This document shows, one piece after another, positions 35,936 to 43,688 of a DNA stretch of 64,000 nt; position 1 is the first letter of the stretch; the number at the start of each line of letters is the position of its first letter. The notes under the pieces are model-generated. The model made no database searches. It was not told the DNA's origin and was given only the letters and a program-made list of their open reading frames with translations. The stretch covers positions 62,001 to 126,000 of the forward strand of contig NZ_BLAE01000032.1 of the NCBI RefSeq assembly GCF_009687865.1, given 5' to 3'. Source of the stretch: Acrocarpospora macrocephala. Its GTDB lineage: Bacteria; Actinomycetota; Actinomycetes; Streptosporangiales; Streptosporangiaceae. The position numbers and the translations under genes were made by a program.

Positions 35936-36628
35936 GTGAGTGAACCAAGCTCCTCGGACGCGTACGAGGAGACCCGCCCGTTCCGGGTCCGCAGCAGTAC
36001 GGCCGAGTGGGCCGCGGCGATCCTGCGGCAGCGGGTCACCCAGGGTGGCCTGCTGCCCGGCAGCCGTCTGGTCGAGGACGAGCTGACCGCCGAGCTGGAG
36101 GTCTCCCGCAACACCCTGCGGGAGGCGTTCCGCCTGCTCGGCCACGAGCGGCTACTGGAACACAAGCTCAACCGGGGCGTCTACGTGCGCGTCCTGTCCC
36201 CGGCCGACGTCGCCGACATCTACCGGGTCCGGCGCATGATCGAGGGCTCCGCCGTCCGCCGGCCGGACCAGGACCCCATCGCCCTGACCGCCCTGCGGGA
36301 CGCGGTCGCCGACGCCGAGCGGGCCGCCGCCGCGAGTCGCTGGCTCGACGTCGGCACCGCCGACCTGCGCTACCACCAGATCATCGCCTCCCTCAACGGC
36401 AGCCAGCGGGTGAACGCGATGATGGCCCAGCTCCTGGCCGAACTCCGCCTGGTCTTCCACACCATGGACCCGCGCGCGCTGCACGCGCCCTTCCTGCCGC
36501 GCAACCGCGAACTGCTGACCCTGCTGGAGTCCGGCCGGACCGCCGAGGCCGAAGACCTGCTCGCGACCTACCTGGACGAGGCCGAACGCCTACTGCTCGC
36601 CGCGTACGCCCAGGCCAGAACCAGCTGA
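35936..36628 (+). CDS. GntR-family regulator, FCD-domain type
   Basis: A 230-residue regulator. The N-terminal winged helix is about residues 20-85 (LRQRVTQGGLLPGSRLVEDELTAELEVSRNTLREAFRLL, given here in overlapping parts: GSRLVEDELTAEL and VSRNTLREAF). The C-terminal all-helical FCD domain has RRMIEGSAVRR and a DLRYHQIIASL metal/ligand segment. GTG start. It follows the SPFH gene and is the natural candidate to bind the palindrome upstream of it. The 3' end overlaps the convergent esterase gene by 39 bases. Confidence 0.9.
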   Translation: MSEPSSSDAYEETRPFRVRSSTAEWAAAILRQRVTQGGLLPGSRLVEDELTAELEVSRNTLREAFRLLGHERLLEHKLNRGVYVRVLSPADVADIYRVRRMIEGSAVRRPDQDPIALTALRDAVADAERAAAASRWLDVGTADLRYHQIIASLNGSQRVNAMMAQLLAELRLVFHTMDPRALHAPFLPRNRELLTLLESGRTAEAEDLLATYLDEAERLLLAAYAQARTS

Positions 36629-37576
36629 GCGGAGTGACGCGGAGAGCGCGCGGGCCGCCTCCGCGCGGAAGCGCCGGCCGACCGGCAGGATCCTGGTGAA
36701 GGCCTGCATTCCGTGTGCGAGTCCCGGGTAGACGGTCAGCGTGACCGGTACGGCCGCCTCCCGGAGCCGGTCCGCGTAGCGGACGGCGTGGTCGACCACC
36801 ACGTCCAGCTCGTTGGCGAGGATGACGGTGGGAGGGAGGCCTTGCAGGCTCTCGGCCAGGAGCGGCGACACGAGAGGATCGTCCGGTCGTGCTCCCGAGC
36901 CGGCGTACCGGTCGAAGGTTTGCCGCGCCTGGTCGACCATGACGTGATACCAGGAAGGTGCGTCCGCCGGCGCTTGTGGTGGTGCGGTGATGTCCAGGAC
37001 GGGGATCTCCAGCAGCTGCAGCGCGATCGCCGGGCCGTCCTCGTCGCGGGCGCGCAGGGCCACGGCGGCCGCGAGGTTGGCACCTGAGCTGGTGCCGCCG
37101 ACGGCGATCAGGGACGGATCGACACCGAGGTGGCCGGCGTGCTCCACCGTCCACGTGAACGCGGTGTAGCAGTCGCGCAGGTTGGCGGGGAACGGGTGCT
37201 CGGGGATCAGGCGGTAGGCCACGCTGATGACGACGGCGTCGGCGAGCTTGGCCAGGTGGGCGCAGTGCGAGTGGGATGTCTCGAGCGAACCTTGCCACCA
37301 GCCTCCGCCGTGGAAGTACACGAGCGCCGCCCGTGCCTTGTCCGGGCCGCCGGGCCGGTACACGCGAGCTTCGATATCGCCGCCTTCGCCGGTGCGGGGA
37401 ATGCGGAGGGTGGTGACGGTCACATCGACCGGTGGTTTCTGAACCAGGCGGCCGTATGCGGCTTCCGCGGATTTGGCCGGTCGCTCGGTGGCGGACGGAC
37501 GCGACAGTCTGGTCAGGCGTCTGGTGACGGCCGGGATGACAAGGCGGAGGACTGGGTGAAGTCTCATCGTTGACAC
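36590..37576 (-). CDS. Alpha/beta hydrolase, hormone-sensitive-lipase-like esterase
   Basis: A 328-residue protein with the oxyanion-hole motif HGGGW (89-93), nucleophile elbow GGTSSGAN (S164), acid D in ANELDVVVDHAV and catalytic His in GLAHGMQAF, all typical of family IV esterases. No signal peptide is seen. It is the last gene of the minus-strand GH1-FGE-PadR-sulfatase-MFS run, nine bases after the MFS stop. It may remove acyl groups from the imported compound. Confidence 0.88.
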   Translation of the reverse strand: MSTMRLHPVLRLVIPAVTRRLTRLSRPSATERPAKSAEAAYGRLVQKPPVDVTVTTLRIPRTGEGGDIEARVYRPGGPDKARAALVYFHGGGWWQGSLETSHSHCAHLAKLADAVVISVAYRLIPEHPFPANLRDCYTAFTWTVEHAGHLGVDPSLIAVGGTSSGANLAAAVALRARDEDGPAIALQLLEIPVLDITAPPQAPADAPSWYHVMVDQARQTFDRYAGSGARPDDPLVSPLLAESLQGLPPTVILANELDVVVDHAVRYADRLREAAVPVTLTVYPGLAHGMQAFTRILPVGRRFRAEAARALSASLRSAGSGLGVRGEQ

Positions 37577-37585
37577 GTCCTTGCG

Positions 37586-38821
37586 CTAGTCGATGGTCTT
37601 CATGGCCTGGACGGCTATGGCCGAGAGAACGGCCGCGACGGACGCCGCGACGAAGATGCCGGCGTAGCCGGTGGCGGTGACGATGAGCCCCGCGATGCCG
37701 GGGGCCAGCACATGCGGGAGGCTGTTGGCGACGTTGAGCACGGCCAGATCCCTGGCGGTGTTGGCGCGTTCGGGCAGGATATCGGCCATCAGCGCCTGGT
37801 CGACGGCAAGGTAGGTGCCGAACGCCAGGCCGGCGAGACCGAAGAACGCATAGAACGAGGGCAGCTGGTCGCTCCACGCGGGCGGCAGGACGGCGGCGGC
37901 GAGCAGGACAGACGAGCCGACGACGAGGGGTTTGCGGCGGCCCATGCGGTCGGACCAGCCACCGGAAAGCGCCACGCATACGGCGGCTCCCACGGCGAAG
38001 ACCAGGGTGAGCGATGCGAAGACGCGTCCGGTGTGTTCAGCCGCGACGTGGAAGTAATCGGTGAGCACGTACAGGTGGTACGAAAGGATCAGGTAGAAGG
38101 CGAGCAGGAAGAGGAATCGGCCGGCGAAGGCACGCCAGAAGTCGGCGTCTGTCGGCAATTTGAAGGCCGCCCGGATCGAGGGAGGCGCGTGCGGCCGAAC
38201 GCCGGGACGGCTGGAGGGCAATGTGCTGACCGTGAGGATGGCGACGAGCGCGGTGAGCCACGGAAGGACGACCAGTCCCCGGGCGGGCAGGGTGAGGAAC
38301 GACGCGGCGGCGAAGCCTCCGAGTGTCTGCCCGAGCAGCAGTCCGAGGCCGGCCAGACCTGAGGCGCGACCGTAGCGGGCCCGGTCCACGAGGTCGGGTA
38401 CGAGGGCGAACAGCGCCCCGTGCATGGCGCTTTGCCCGAGGTGATAGAGGGCGTACAGCATCAGGATGGCCGGCGTGTAGGTGACGAGACCGACCGCGCT
38501 CAGCGACGCGGCGGCGAGCAGCCCGCCACCGAGGATCCAGGGCTTGCGCTGGCCGAACCTGCTGCGGGTGCGGTCGGACAGGATGCCGGAGACGACCATG
38601 CCGAGGCTCGCGCATGCGGCGCCGACAGTGGACAGCAGGCCGTAGAAGGCGATCTTCCGTGCTGGGTCGATCTCGGCGACCAGCGCCTGCAGCAGGGTCG
38701 CCCCGGCCACCGAGGGCACGGCCCAGCCGAGGTTCGCGATCAGGAGGAGGGCCCCGACGTTGCCCGCCGACGAGGCCGGTGCGGTGGCAATCCTGTCGTC
38801 AGGGTCTTCGACGTGTCTCAC
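37586..38821 (-). CDS. MFS transporter
   Basis: A 411-residue, 12-TM-type transporter. Family loops are SGILSDRTRSRFGQRKPWILGG between TM2 and TM3 and LSGGWSDRMGRRKPLVVGSS in the second half. The GTG at 38821 overlaps the sulfatase stop (GTGA), which fixes the start and shows coupling. Resemblance to GPH/sugar-cation symporters (RKPWILGG, LYHLGQSAMHGALFALVPDLV) suggests uptake of a glycoside, here presumably the sulfatase or GH1 substrate. Confidence 0.88.
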   Translation of the reverse strand: MRHVEDPDDRIATAPASSAGNVGALLLIANLGWAVPSVAGATLLQALVAEIDPARKIAFYGLLSTVGAACASLGMVVSGILSDRTRSRFGQRKPWILGGGLLAAASLSAVGLVTYTPAILMLYALYHLGQSAMHGALFALVPDLVDRARYGRASGLAGLGLLLGQTLGGFAAASFLTLPARGLVVLPWLTALVAILTVSTLPSSRPGVRPHAPPSIRAAFKLPTDADFWRAFAGRFLFLLAFYLILSYHLYVLTDYFHVAAEHTGRVFASLTLVFAVGAAVCVALSGGWSDRMGRRKPLVVGSSVLLAAAVLPPAWSDQLPSFYAFFGLAGLAFGTYLAVDQALMADILPERANTARDLAVLNVANSLPHVLAPGIAGLIVTATGYAGIFVAASVAAVLSAIAVQAMKTID

Positions 38822-40365
38822 CGGCGGCGGTCCATGACGTGCCGCAGGACGAGTTCCTCGGTCCGCGGTGCGATCTGAGCGTGCCAGGAGACGGGGACCG
38901 TCGAGGCGGGTCTCCGCAGTCGCTGCTCGAGATGGTCGGCCAGATGGGCGCGGCCGGTGTCGCGCAGGTGGGCGATGTACCGCGTGGGGTCGTTGTAGTG
39001 GATGGGCCCGACCTGCAATGTCGTTTGCATGGGGTCGGGCAGGCTGCCGGGAGCGCCCGCGTAGGTGTGCCACCATTCCTGCAGGTGATTGCGCATCGCG
39101 GCGGCGAGGTCCGGCTCGTCGGCCAGGACGTCTTGGGTGAGGTGCGGGTCCTTGGCGACATGGAAGAGTTGTTCCGGCTCGGCGCGGAAACAGCCGGGGT
39201 GGTAGGTGCGGATGTAGAGGTGGTCTCGCGTGCGGACCGCGCGCTGATAGGTATGCGCGCCGTGGCCGAGGACGAGGTACGGGCGTGAGGGGTGTTCCGC
39301 ACCGCGTACCGCGTCCGCGAAGGACGTGCCCTGCCAGCCGGTGGGCGTCGGGAGTGAGAGCAGCTCGCACAGCGTCGGGGCCAGGTCGATGTTGTACAGC
39401 AGGGCATCGCAGCGGCGGCGCTCCGCCGGGAGGTCGTCGGTCACGCCCGGCCAATAGATCACCAGCGGCAGGCGTTGGGTCGGTTCGTTGGCCAGTCCGT
39501 GCTCGGCGTAGGAGCCGTTCTCGCCGAGCGATTCGCCGTGATCGGCGCTGACGATGACGGCCGTCTCCTCGGCGATGCCGAGCTCGTCGAGCAGCGCCAG
39601 CAGCTGGCCGAAGTGATGGTCCCAATACATGATCGAGCCGTCGAAGCCGTTGACGAGGTGCTCGAAGTCGGCGCGGTCGCGGATCGCCTCCGGCATGTTG
39701 GCATTGGGGCTGCCCTGCGGGAAGACGCTGTAGTGCAGGTCGAGGGCGCTGCGCGGGCCGTAGATCTCGGCGTGGCCGGTGATGGTCTCCGCGTCCGGCC
39801 AGTGCGGGGCAGGACCGGAATCGGCGGCCTTCTGGGTCCATTCCGCTGGTTGCAGGTAGGGGGTGTGCGGTTCCCAGTACGTCACGTGCAGGTACCAGTT
39901 GTCCTCGTGCGCGTGGCGCCGGATCCAGTCCATGGCGGTGGCGTTGACGTCGTGCGCCTGCTCGTCGTTGAGTTCTCCGGTGGCCCGGATGGACTCGCGG
40001 AAGTTGCCCAGGAAGTGATAGGCGCGGTGCCGCTCCGCGAACATGGAGACGGCCGCCGTGTACACACCATGCCGCTGCAGGTGCTGCCCCAGCAGCGGAC
40101 GGTCGGGCTCGGTGCCGTGGCCCGGATCGAGCCGGAAACGGGCGGCCTCCCCGAAGTGGCCGATGACTCCGTTGGTGATGCCGAACTGACCCGAGGTGAG
40201 CGCGGTGCGTGAGGGCAGGCACGGCGAGTCGGAGCAGTAGTAGCGGTCGAAGACGACGCCGCGTTCGGCCAGCTGCTGCAGGCGCGGGGTGGTGGGCCGG
40301 TGATATCCGTAGGGTTGGGTGTGATCGGCACGTAGAGTATCGACATCCACGTAGATGATTCGCAT
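38818..40365 (-). CDS. Type I sulfatase (formylglycine-dependent, Cys-type)
   Basis: A 515-residue arylsulfatase-fold enzyme. The modification motif is C49-LPSR53 within SDSPCLPSRTALTSGQ; C49 becomes formylglycine. Metal ligands are suggested by the N-terminal DVDTLRADH and by VSADHGESLGE. There is no signal peptide, so it should act in the cytoplasm on an imported sulfate ester. The ATG lies one base after the PadR stop. A dedicated FGE gene sits two genes upstream, which supports a functional Cys-type sulfatase. Confidence 0.92.
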   Translation of the reverse strand: MRIIYVDVDTLRADHTQPYGYHRPTTPRLQQLAERGVVFDRYYCSDSPCLPSRTALTSGQFGITNGVIGHFGEAARFRLDPGHGTEPDRPLLGQHLQRHGVYTAAVSMFAERHRAYHFLGNFRESIRATGELNDEQAHDVNATAMDWIRRHAHEDNWYLHVTYWEPHTPYLQPAEWTQKAADSGPAPHWPDAETITGHAEIYGPRSALDLHYSVFPQGSPNANMPEAIRDRADFEHLVNGFDGSIMYWDHHFGQLLALLDELGIAEETAVIVSADHGESLGENGSYAEHGLANEPTQRLPLVIYWPGVTDDLPAERRRCDALLYNIDLAPTLCELLSLPTPTGWQGTSFADAVRGAEHPSRPYLVLGHGAHTYQRAVRTRDHLYIRTYHPGCFRAEPEQLFHVAKDPHLTQDVLADEPDLAAAMRNHLQEWWHTYAGAPGSLPDPMQTTLQVGPIHYNDPTRYIAHLRDTGRAHLADHLEQRLRRPASTVPVSWHAQIAPRTEELVLRHVMDRRR

Positions 40366-40366
40366 G

Positions 40367-40951
40367 TCAGCGGGGTCCTCGCGTTGGGGTGATGCCGTCA
40401 GCGATCTCGAGGCGCGCCAGCGTGAGCTCGAGCCAGGCGATGTAGGCGGCCGTCGAGGCGTAACCGCGCTCGTGCGCGGTCCAGTGCAGTTCCCGGGCCC
40501 ATGCCTCGTCCACCCCGGACACGGGCTCGAACGGGGTCTGGGCGAAGTCCAGCCAGTCCTGGTTGGACGCCTGCGCTCGGCGGTAGTCGAGCTCGGTTCG
40601 CAGCAGCGCGATGGCGATGTCGCGGCCTAGAGCTCCACCGATGACGAACCGCACCATGAAGTCGGGATCCATGGGCCGGGGCGACGGCTCGTACGGAGAA
40701 CGCGCCCAGGCCACGAGCTCCTGCTGGCCGATATCGGTCAGTCGGTAGAGCTTGGCATCCGGCTTCCCCTCGCGGGGATCGACCTGGAACTCGACCCAGC
40801 CTCGGTCGACGAGTTTCGCGAGGGTCCGGTAGATCTGCGGCAGTTGTACGCCGTACCCCACGTACTGACCTTTGCCCTCCATCCATTTCCGCATGTCGTA
40901 GCCGGAGAATGGACGGAGTCCGAGCAAACCGAGAATGACGTATTCGAGCAA
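40367..40951 (-). CDS. PadR-family transcriptional regulator
   Basis: A 194-residue protein. The N-terminal PadR winged helix (LEYVILGLLGLRPFSGYDM, PQIYRTLAKLVDRGWVEFQ, KLYRLTDIGQQELVAWA) is followed by a C-terminal helical Vir_act_alpha_C-like dimerisation domain. The start is TTG 40951 after AAGGGA. It lies inside the operon between FGE and sulfatase, 75 bases after FGE. The likely role is substrate-responsive repression of the surrounding genes. Confidence 0.9.
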   Translation of the reverse strand: MLEYVILGLLGLRPFSGYDMRKWMEGKGQYVGYGVQLPQIYRTLAKLVDRGWVEFQVDPREGKPDAKLYRLTDIGQQELVAWARSPYEPSPRPMDPDFMVRFVIGGALGRDIAIALLRTELDYRRAQASNQDWLDFAQTPFEPVSGVDEAWARELHWTAHERGYASTAAYIAWLELTLARLEIADGITPTRGPR

Positions 40952-41026
40952 CTTTGTTGTTCCCTTGCATGTACTGGAGATGGCCGGTCGCTAGGTCGTG
41001 CGTTGGCCAGCCTCGAAGCGAGCGGG

Positions 41027-41986
41027 TCACGTGGCGGGTAGCGGCGATGCCCGCACGACGCGGAACCCGCAATTGCCTGAGGAGGATTCGGGAGTGTTCC
41101 GTGAGCGCGCCGCCACCCGATACCGGTGGCAGTACGAGCGGTGACACAGGTAGGAGCCACCTCTGGTGACCCGCGCGCTGCCGGAGAGCGGGCCACGGGG
41201 GTCATGGAGTGGAGAGCGTTGGTAATAGGAGGCGGAGAACCAGTCCGCGCACCACTCCCAGACGTTGCCGGTCATTTCGTATAGGCCGAAGTCGTTGGGC
41301 GGAAACGACCGAACCGGCGCGGTGGTGAGAAATCCATCGCTCAAGGTGTTGTGTGTGGGGAACTCGCCGTGCCAGATGTTGCAGAGGTCCGTTCCCTCGG
41401 GCGTGAGTTCCTGCCCCCACGGGAACCGGCGTCCCTGATGGCCGCCACGCGCCGCGTATTCCCACTCGGCCTCCGTAGGCAGGCGCGCGCCGGCCCACTC
41501 GCAGTAGGCCACCGCATCCCGCCAGGAGACGTGCACGACTGGGTGGTCGGGCACGTCGGTCCAGTGCGAGTTCCGGCCGGCGGGGTGACGCCAGTCGGCG
41601 CGCCGTACATTGAGCCACCAGGCGGCGCCCGCGGCCGCGCCCAGGACGTCGCGTGCCGGCGCACGAAGCGCGGAGTGGAAGACGGCGGACGAGCCGTACC
41701 GCTCGGCTTCGGTTCGATACCCGGTCGCCCCGGCGAAGACGGCGAATTCCTGATTGGTCACCGTGGTCGAGCCGATCGTGAAGCCGCTGACCGTGACGCG
41801 GTGCACTGGCCGCTCCCCGTCGGACGGGTAGCCTTCCGCGAAGGCGTCGCCCATGGCGAAGTCTCCGCCTGGTAGATCGACGTAACCGTGCCTCGACCCG
41901 CTGCGTTGCTCAGACAATGTGGCCATACGCGGTGCCGGCGAGGACAGCGTTTCGCTTTCCCGCTCTGGATTGCAGCAGCTGCTCAT
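41027..41986 (-). CDS. Formylglycine-generating enzyme (SUMF1 family)
   Basis: A 319-residue sulfatase-maturation enzyme. The catalytic pair is C281 and C286 in RGGSYLCHRSYCHRYRVAARS-type context (segment 276-295), matching the copper-binding cysteines of aerobic FGE. Other family motifs are DLPGGDFAMGD, PVVHVSWRDAVAYCEW, RLPTEAEWEYAARGG and MTGNVWEWCADWF. It oxidises the Cys of CxPxR motifs to formylglycine. ATG 41986 overlaps the GH1 stop (ATGA), so it is translated with GH1. Its likely client is the sulfatase two genes downstream. Confidence 0.93.
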   Translation of the reverse strand: MSSCCNPERESETLSSPAPRMATLSEQRSGSRHGYVDLPGGDFAMGDAFAEGYPSDGERPVHRVTVSGFTIGSTTVTNQEFAVFAGATGYRTEAERYGSSAVFHSALRAPARDVLGAAAGAAWWLNVRRADWRHPAGRNSHWTDVPDHPVVHVSWRDAVAYCEWAGARLPTEAEWEYAARGGHQGRRFPWGQELTPEGTDLCNIWHGEFPTHNTLSDGFLTTAPVRSFPPNDFGLYEMTGNVWEWCADWFSASYYQRSPLHDPRGPLSGSARVTRGGSYLCHRSYCHRYRVAARSRNTPESSSGNCGFRVVRASPLPAT

Positions 41987-43176
41987 CGTTGGCTCGGCTC
42001 CAGGGATGGGATGAGCCCCGACGTGCCGACCCTGCCCAGCCACGCCAACGACGGTTTCGGTGATCTCACAAAGGTGCCGCGGTCGACAGAGACAAGGCCG
42101 AACGTCGGACCCCAGCTACCCCACTCGTAGTTGTCGAGCAGGCTCCAATGGAAGTAGCCCCGAACGTCGATCCCGTCATCCAGCGCCGCCGCCAGCGCGG
42201 TCAACGCTCCATGGGTGTAAGCGATGCGTTGACCGTCGTCGCCGGTCGCCACGCCGTTCTCGGTGACGATGACAGGAACAGCTCCCACGACGCGGGCCGC
42301 CTCCCGCACCGCTCCGCCCAAGGCCGCGGGATAGTACTCCCAGCCGGTTTGCGTGCGCTGTGCCGACGAACCGGGTGCGGCCGGTCGCACGACATCTCCG
42401 TCCAGTACGAGACGGATCCGGGTGTACGCCTGCACTCCGACCCAGTCGTCATCGCGCGACTCCTGGAGAAAGCGAGTCTGGCGCGGATACAGGTACGCGG
42501 CGGCTGCCGCGACTGCCGGGAGATCCGGCTGATAGTCCTGAACTGAAACGGACCAGCCGACTCGGACCTCGGGGAGTGCCGCCCGCAGCACGTGCCGGGC
42601 CTGGCGATGCGCGGAGGCGAGCCCTTGCGCGAGGGCCTCCTCCGGCTCGGGAAGGCCCTCGGCAAGCCCACCTTGGGCGAGGAGCCGGGGGAAGGCTGCC
42701 ACCACGTTCGGTTCGTTGATCGTTCCCACGTGCTCGACGCCTTCGAGGATCCCGGCCACCTGAGCCACGTAGCGGGCGAAGAGATCCGGTGCCGCCGGAT
42801 CGGCCCAGCCGGTGAACCACGCGGGACAGGTGAAGTGGTGGAGGGTCACCAATGGACGCAGACCACGGTGGAGTGCTCCCTCGATCATGTGCCGGTAATG
42901 CTCCAGAGCCTCCCCCGAGAACACGCCCGGTTCTGGTTCGATGCGCGCCCACTCGATGCTGAAGCGGTAGTCGCGCAGGCCCACGTCGGCTGCCAGATCC
43001 ATGTCCTCGCCCCACCGATGGAAGCTGTCCACGGCTTGCCCGCTGGGTTCTTCGCAGAAGGAACCCGGCATGTTTTCCAGGGCCCACCAGTCGCTGTTCT
43101 CGTTAGCCCCCTCCGTCTGATGCGCCGACGTGGCGGCGCCCCACAGGAAGCCAGGCGGCAGCGGGATCCGATGCAT
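41983..43176 (-). CDS. Glycoside hydrolase family 1 (beta-glycosidase)
   Basis: A 397-residue TIM-barrel enzyme with acid/base E155 in TINEPN, nucleophile E306 in VTENG, FLWGAATSAHQTEG near the N-terminus and YFHWSLLDNYEWGSWGPTFGL near the end. It is somewhat shorter than typical GH1 (about 450). No signal peptide. ATG 43176 was chosen over GTG 43182 because GAGGAG lies six bases upstream. It heads the run with FGE and sulfatase, suggesting hydrolysis of a desulfated or sulfated glycoside. Confidence 0.92.
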   Translation of the reverse strand: MHRIPLPPGFLWGAATSAHQTEGANENSDWWALENMPGSFCEEPSGQAVDSFHRWGEDMDLAADVGLRDYRFSIEWARIEPEPGVFSGEALEHYRHMIEGALHRGLRPLVTLHHFTCPAWFTGWADPAAPDLFARYVAQVAGILEGVEHVGTINEPNVVAAFPRLLAQGGLAEGLPEPEEALAQGLASAHRQARHVLRAALPEVRVGWSVSVQDYQPDLPAVAAAAAYLYPRQTRFLQESRDDDWVGVQAYTRIRLVLDGDVVRPAAPGSSAQRTQTGWEYYPAALGGAVREAARVVGAVPVIVTENGVATGDDGQRIAYTHGALTALAAALDDGIDVRGYFHWSLLDNYEWGSWGPTFGLVSVDRGTFVRSPKPSLAWLGRVGTSGLIPSLEPSQR

Positions 43177-43688
43177 CGTCACTCCTCGGTGTCACGTCCA
43201 CGCGATCGCCGGCCGACGTGGGTCCCTGAAGCTCAGGACCTGATCGGGGCAAGACCACGCCACGGTCCAATGCCGTTGCGCAGTTCGGTGATCGCGCTAC
43301 CTCACGCCGCGCGGTGTCGGATTGCTCCCGCGCAGGGTTAATATGTGTGTAACACCATATGCATGTCAACGTCAATATGTGGAGTGCTGCGCAACACCGC
43401 TGTTAAGAACGCATGATCCGGGCTCGCGCTCCACAGGCATATATATGCGTAGGAATCTATGGTCCTGGACTTGAGGGGGTGCCGGTTGGTCTGCTTGCAG
43501 GGCTGCGGCGACACATGGGACTGGGACCTCCCGCCGCTCGAGGGCGTCGGCGGCTGGCCGCATCTCGTCTTCCACGACAGCAGAGACCCAGCCAGCCGTG
43601 ACCAAGCCGCTATGTGCCGGCACGATGGAATCGGCCGTTGGGCATCGAATCAGCCGCGACCGTTACCGGCTTTCGGTGAGGTGGGACG
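43177..43688. other. Intergenic region upstream of GH1; promoter and palindromes only
   Basis: No gene is supported in these 510 bases. On the minus strand TTGACA (43369-43364) is followed 17 bases later by ACATAT (43346-43341), a candidate GH1-operon promoter. The spacer holds the small palindrome GTGTTACAC. Further out is the 12-bp perfect palindrome GCATATATATGC (43437-43448). The octamer AATATGTG occurs twice (43339 and 43374). Confidence 0.5.

Noticed and set aside
38822-40222. N-terminal extension of the MFS transporter frame
   Set aside because: It overlaps the sulfatase gene; the GTGA overlap and start of hydrophobic sequence place the true start at 38821.
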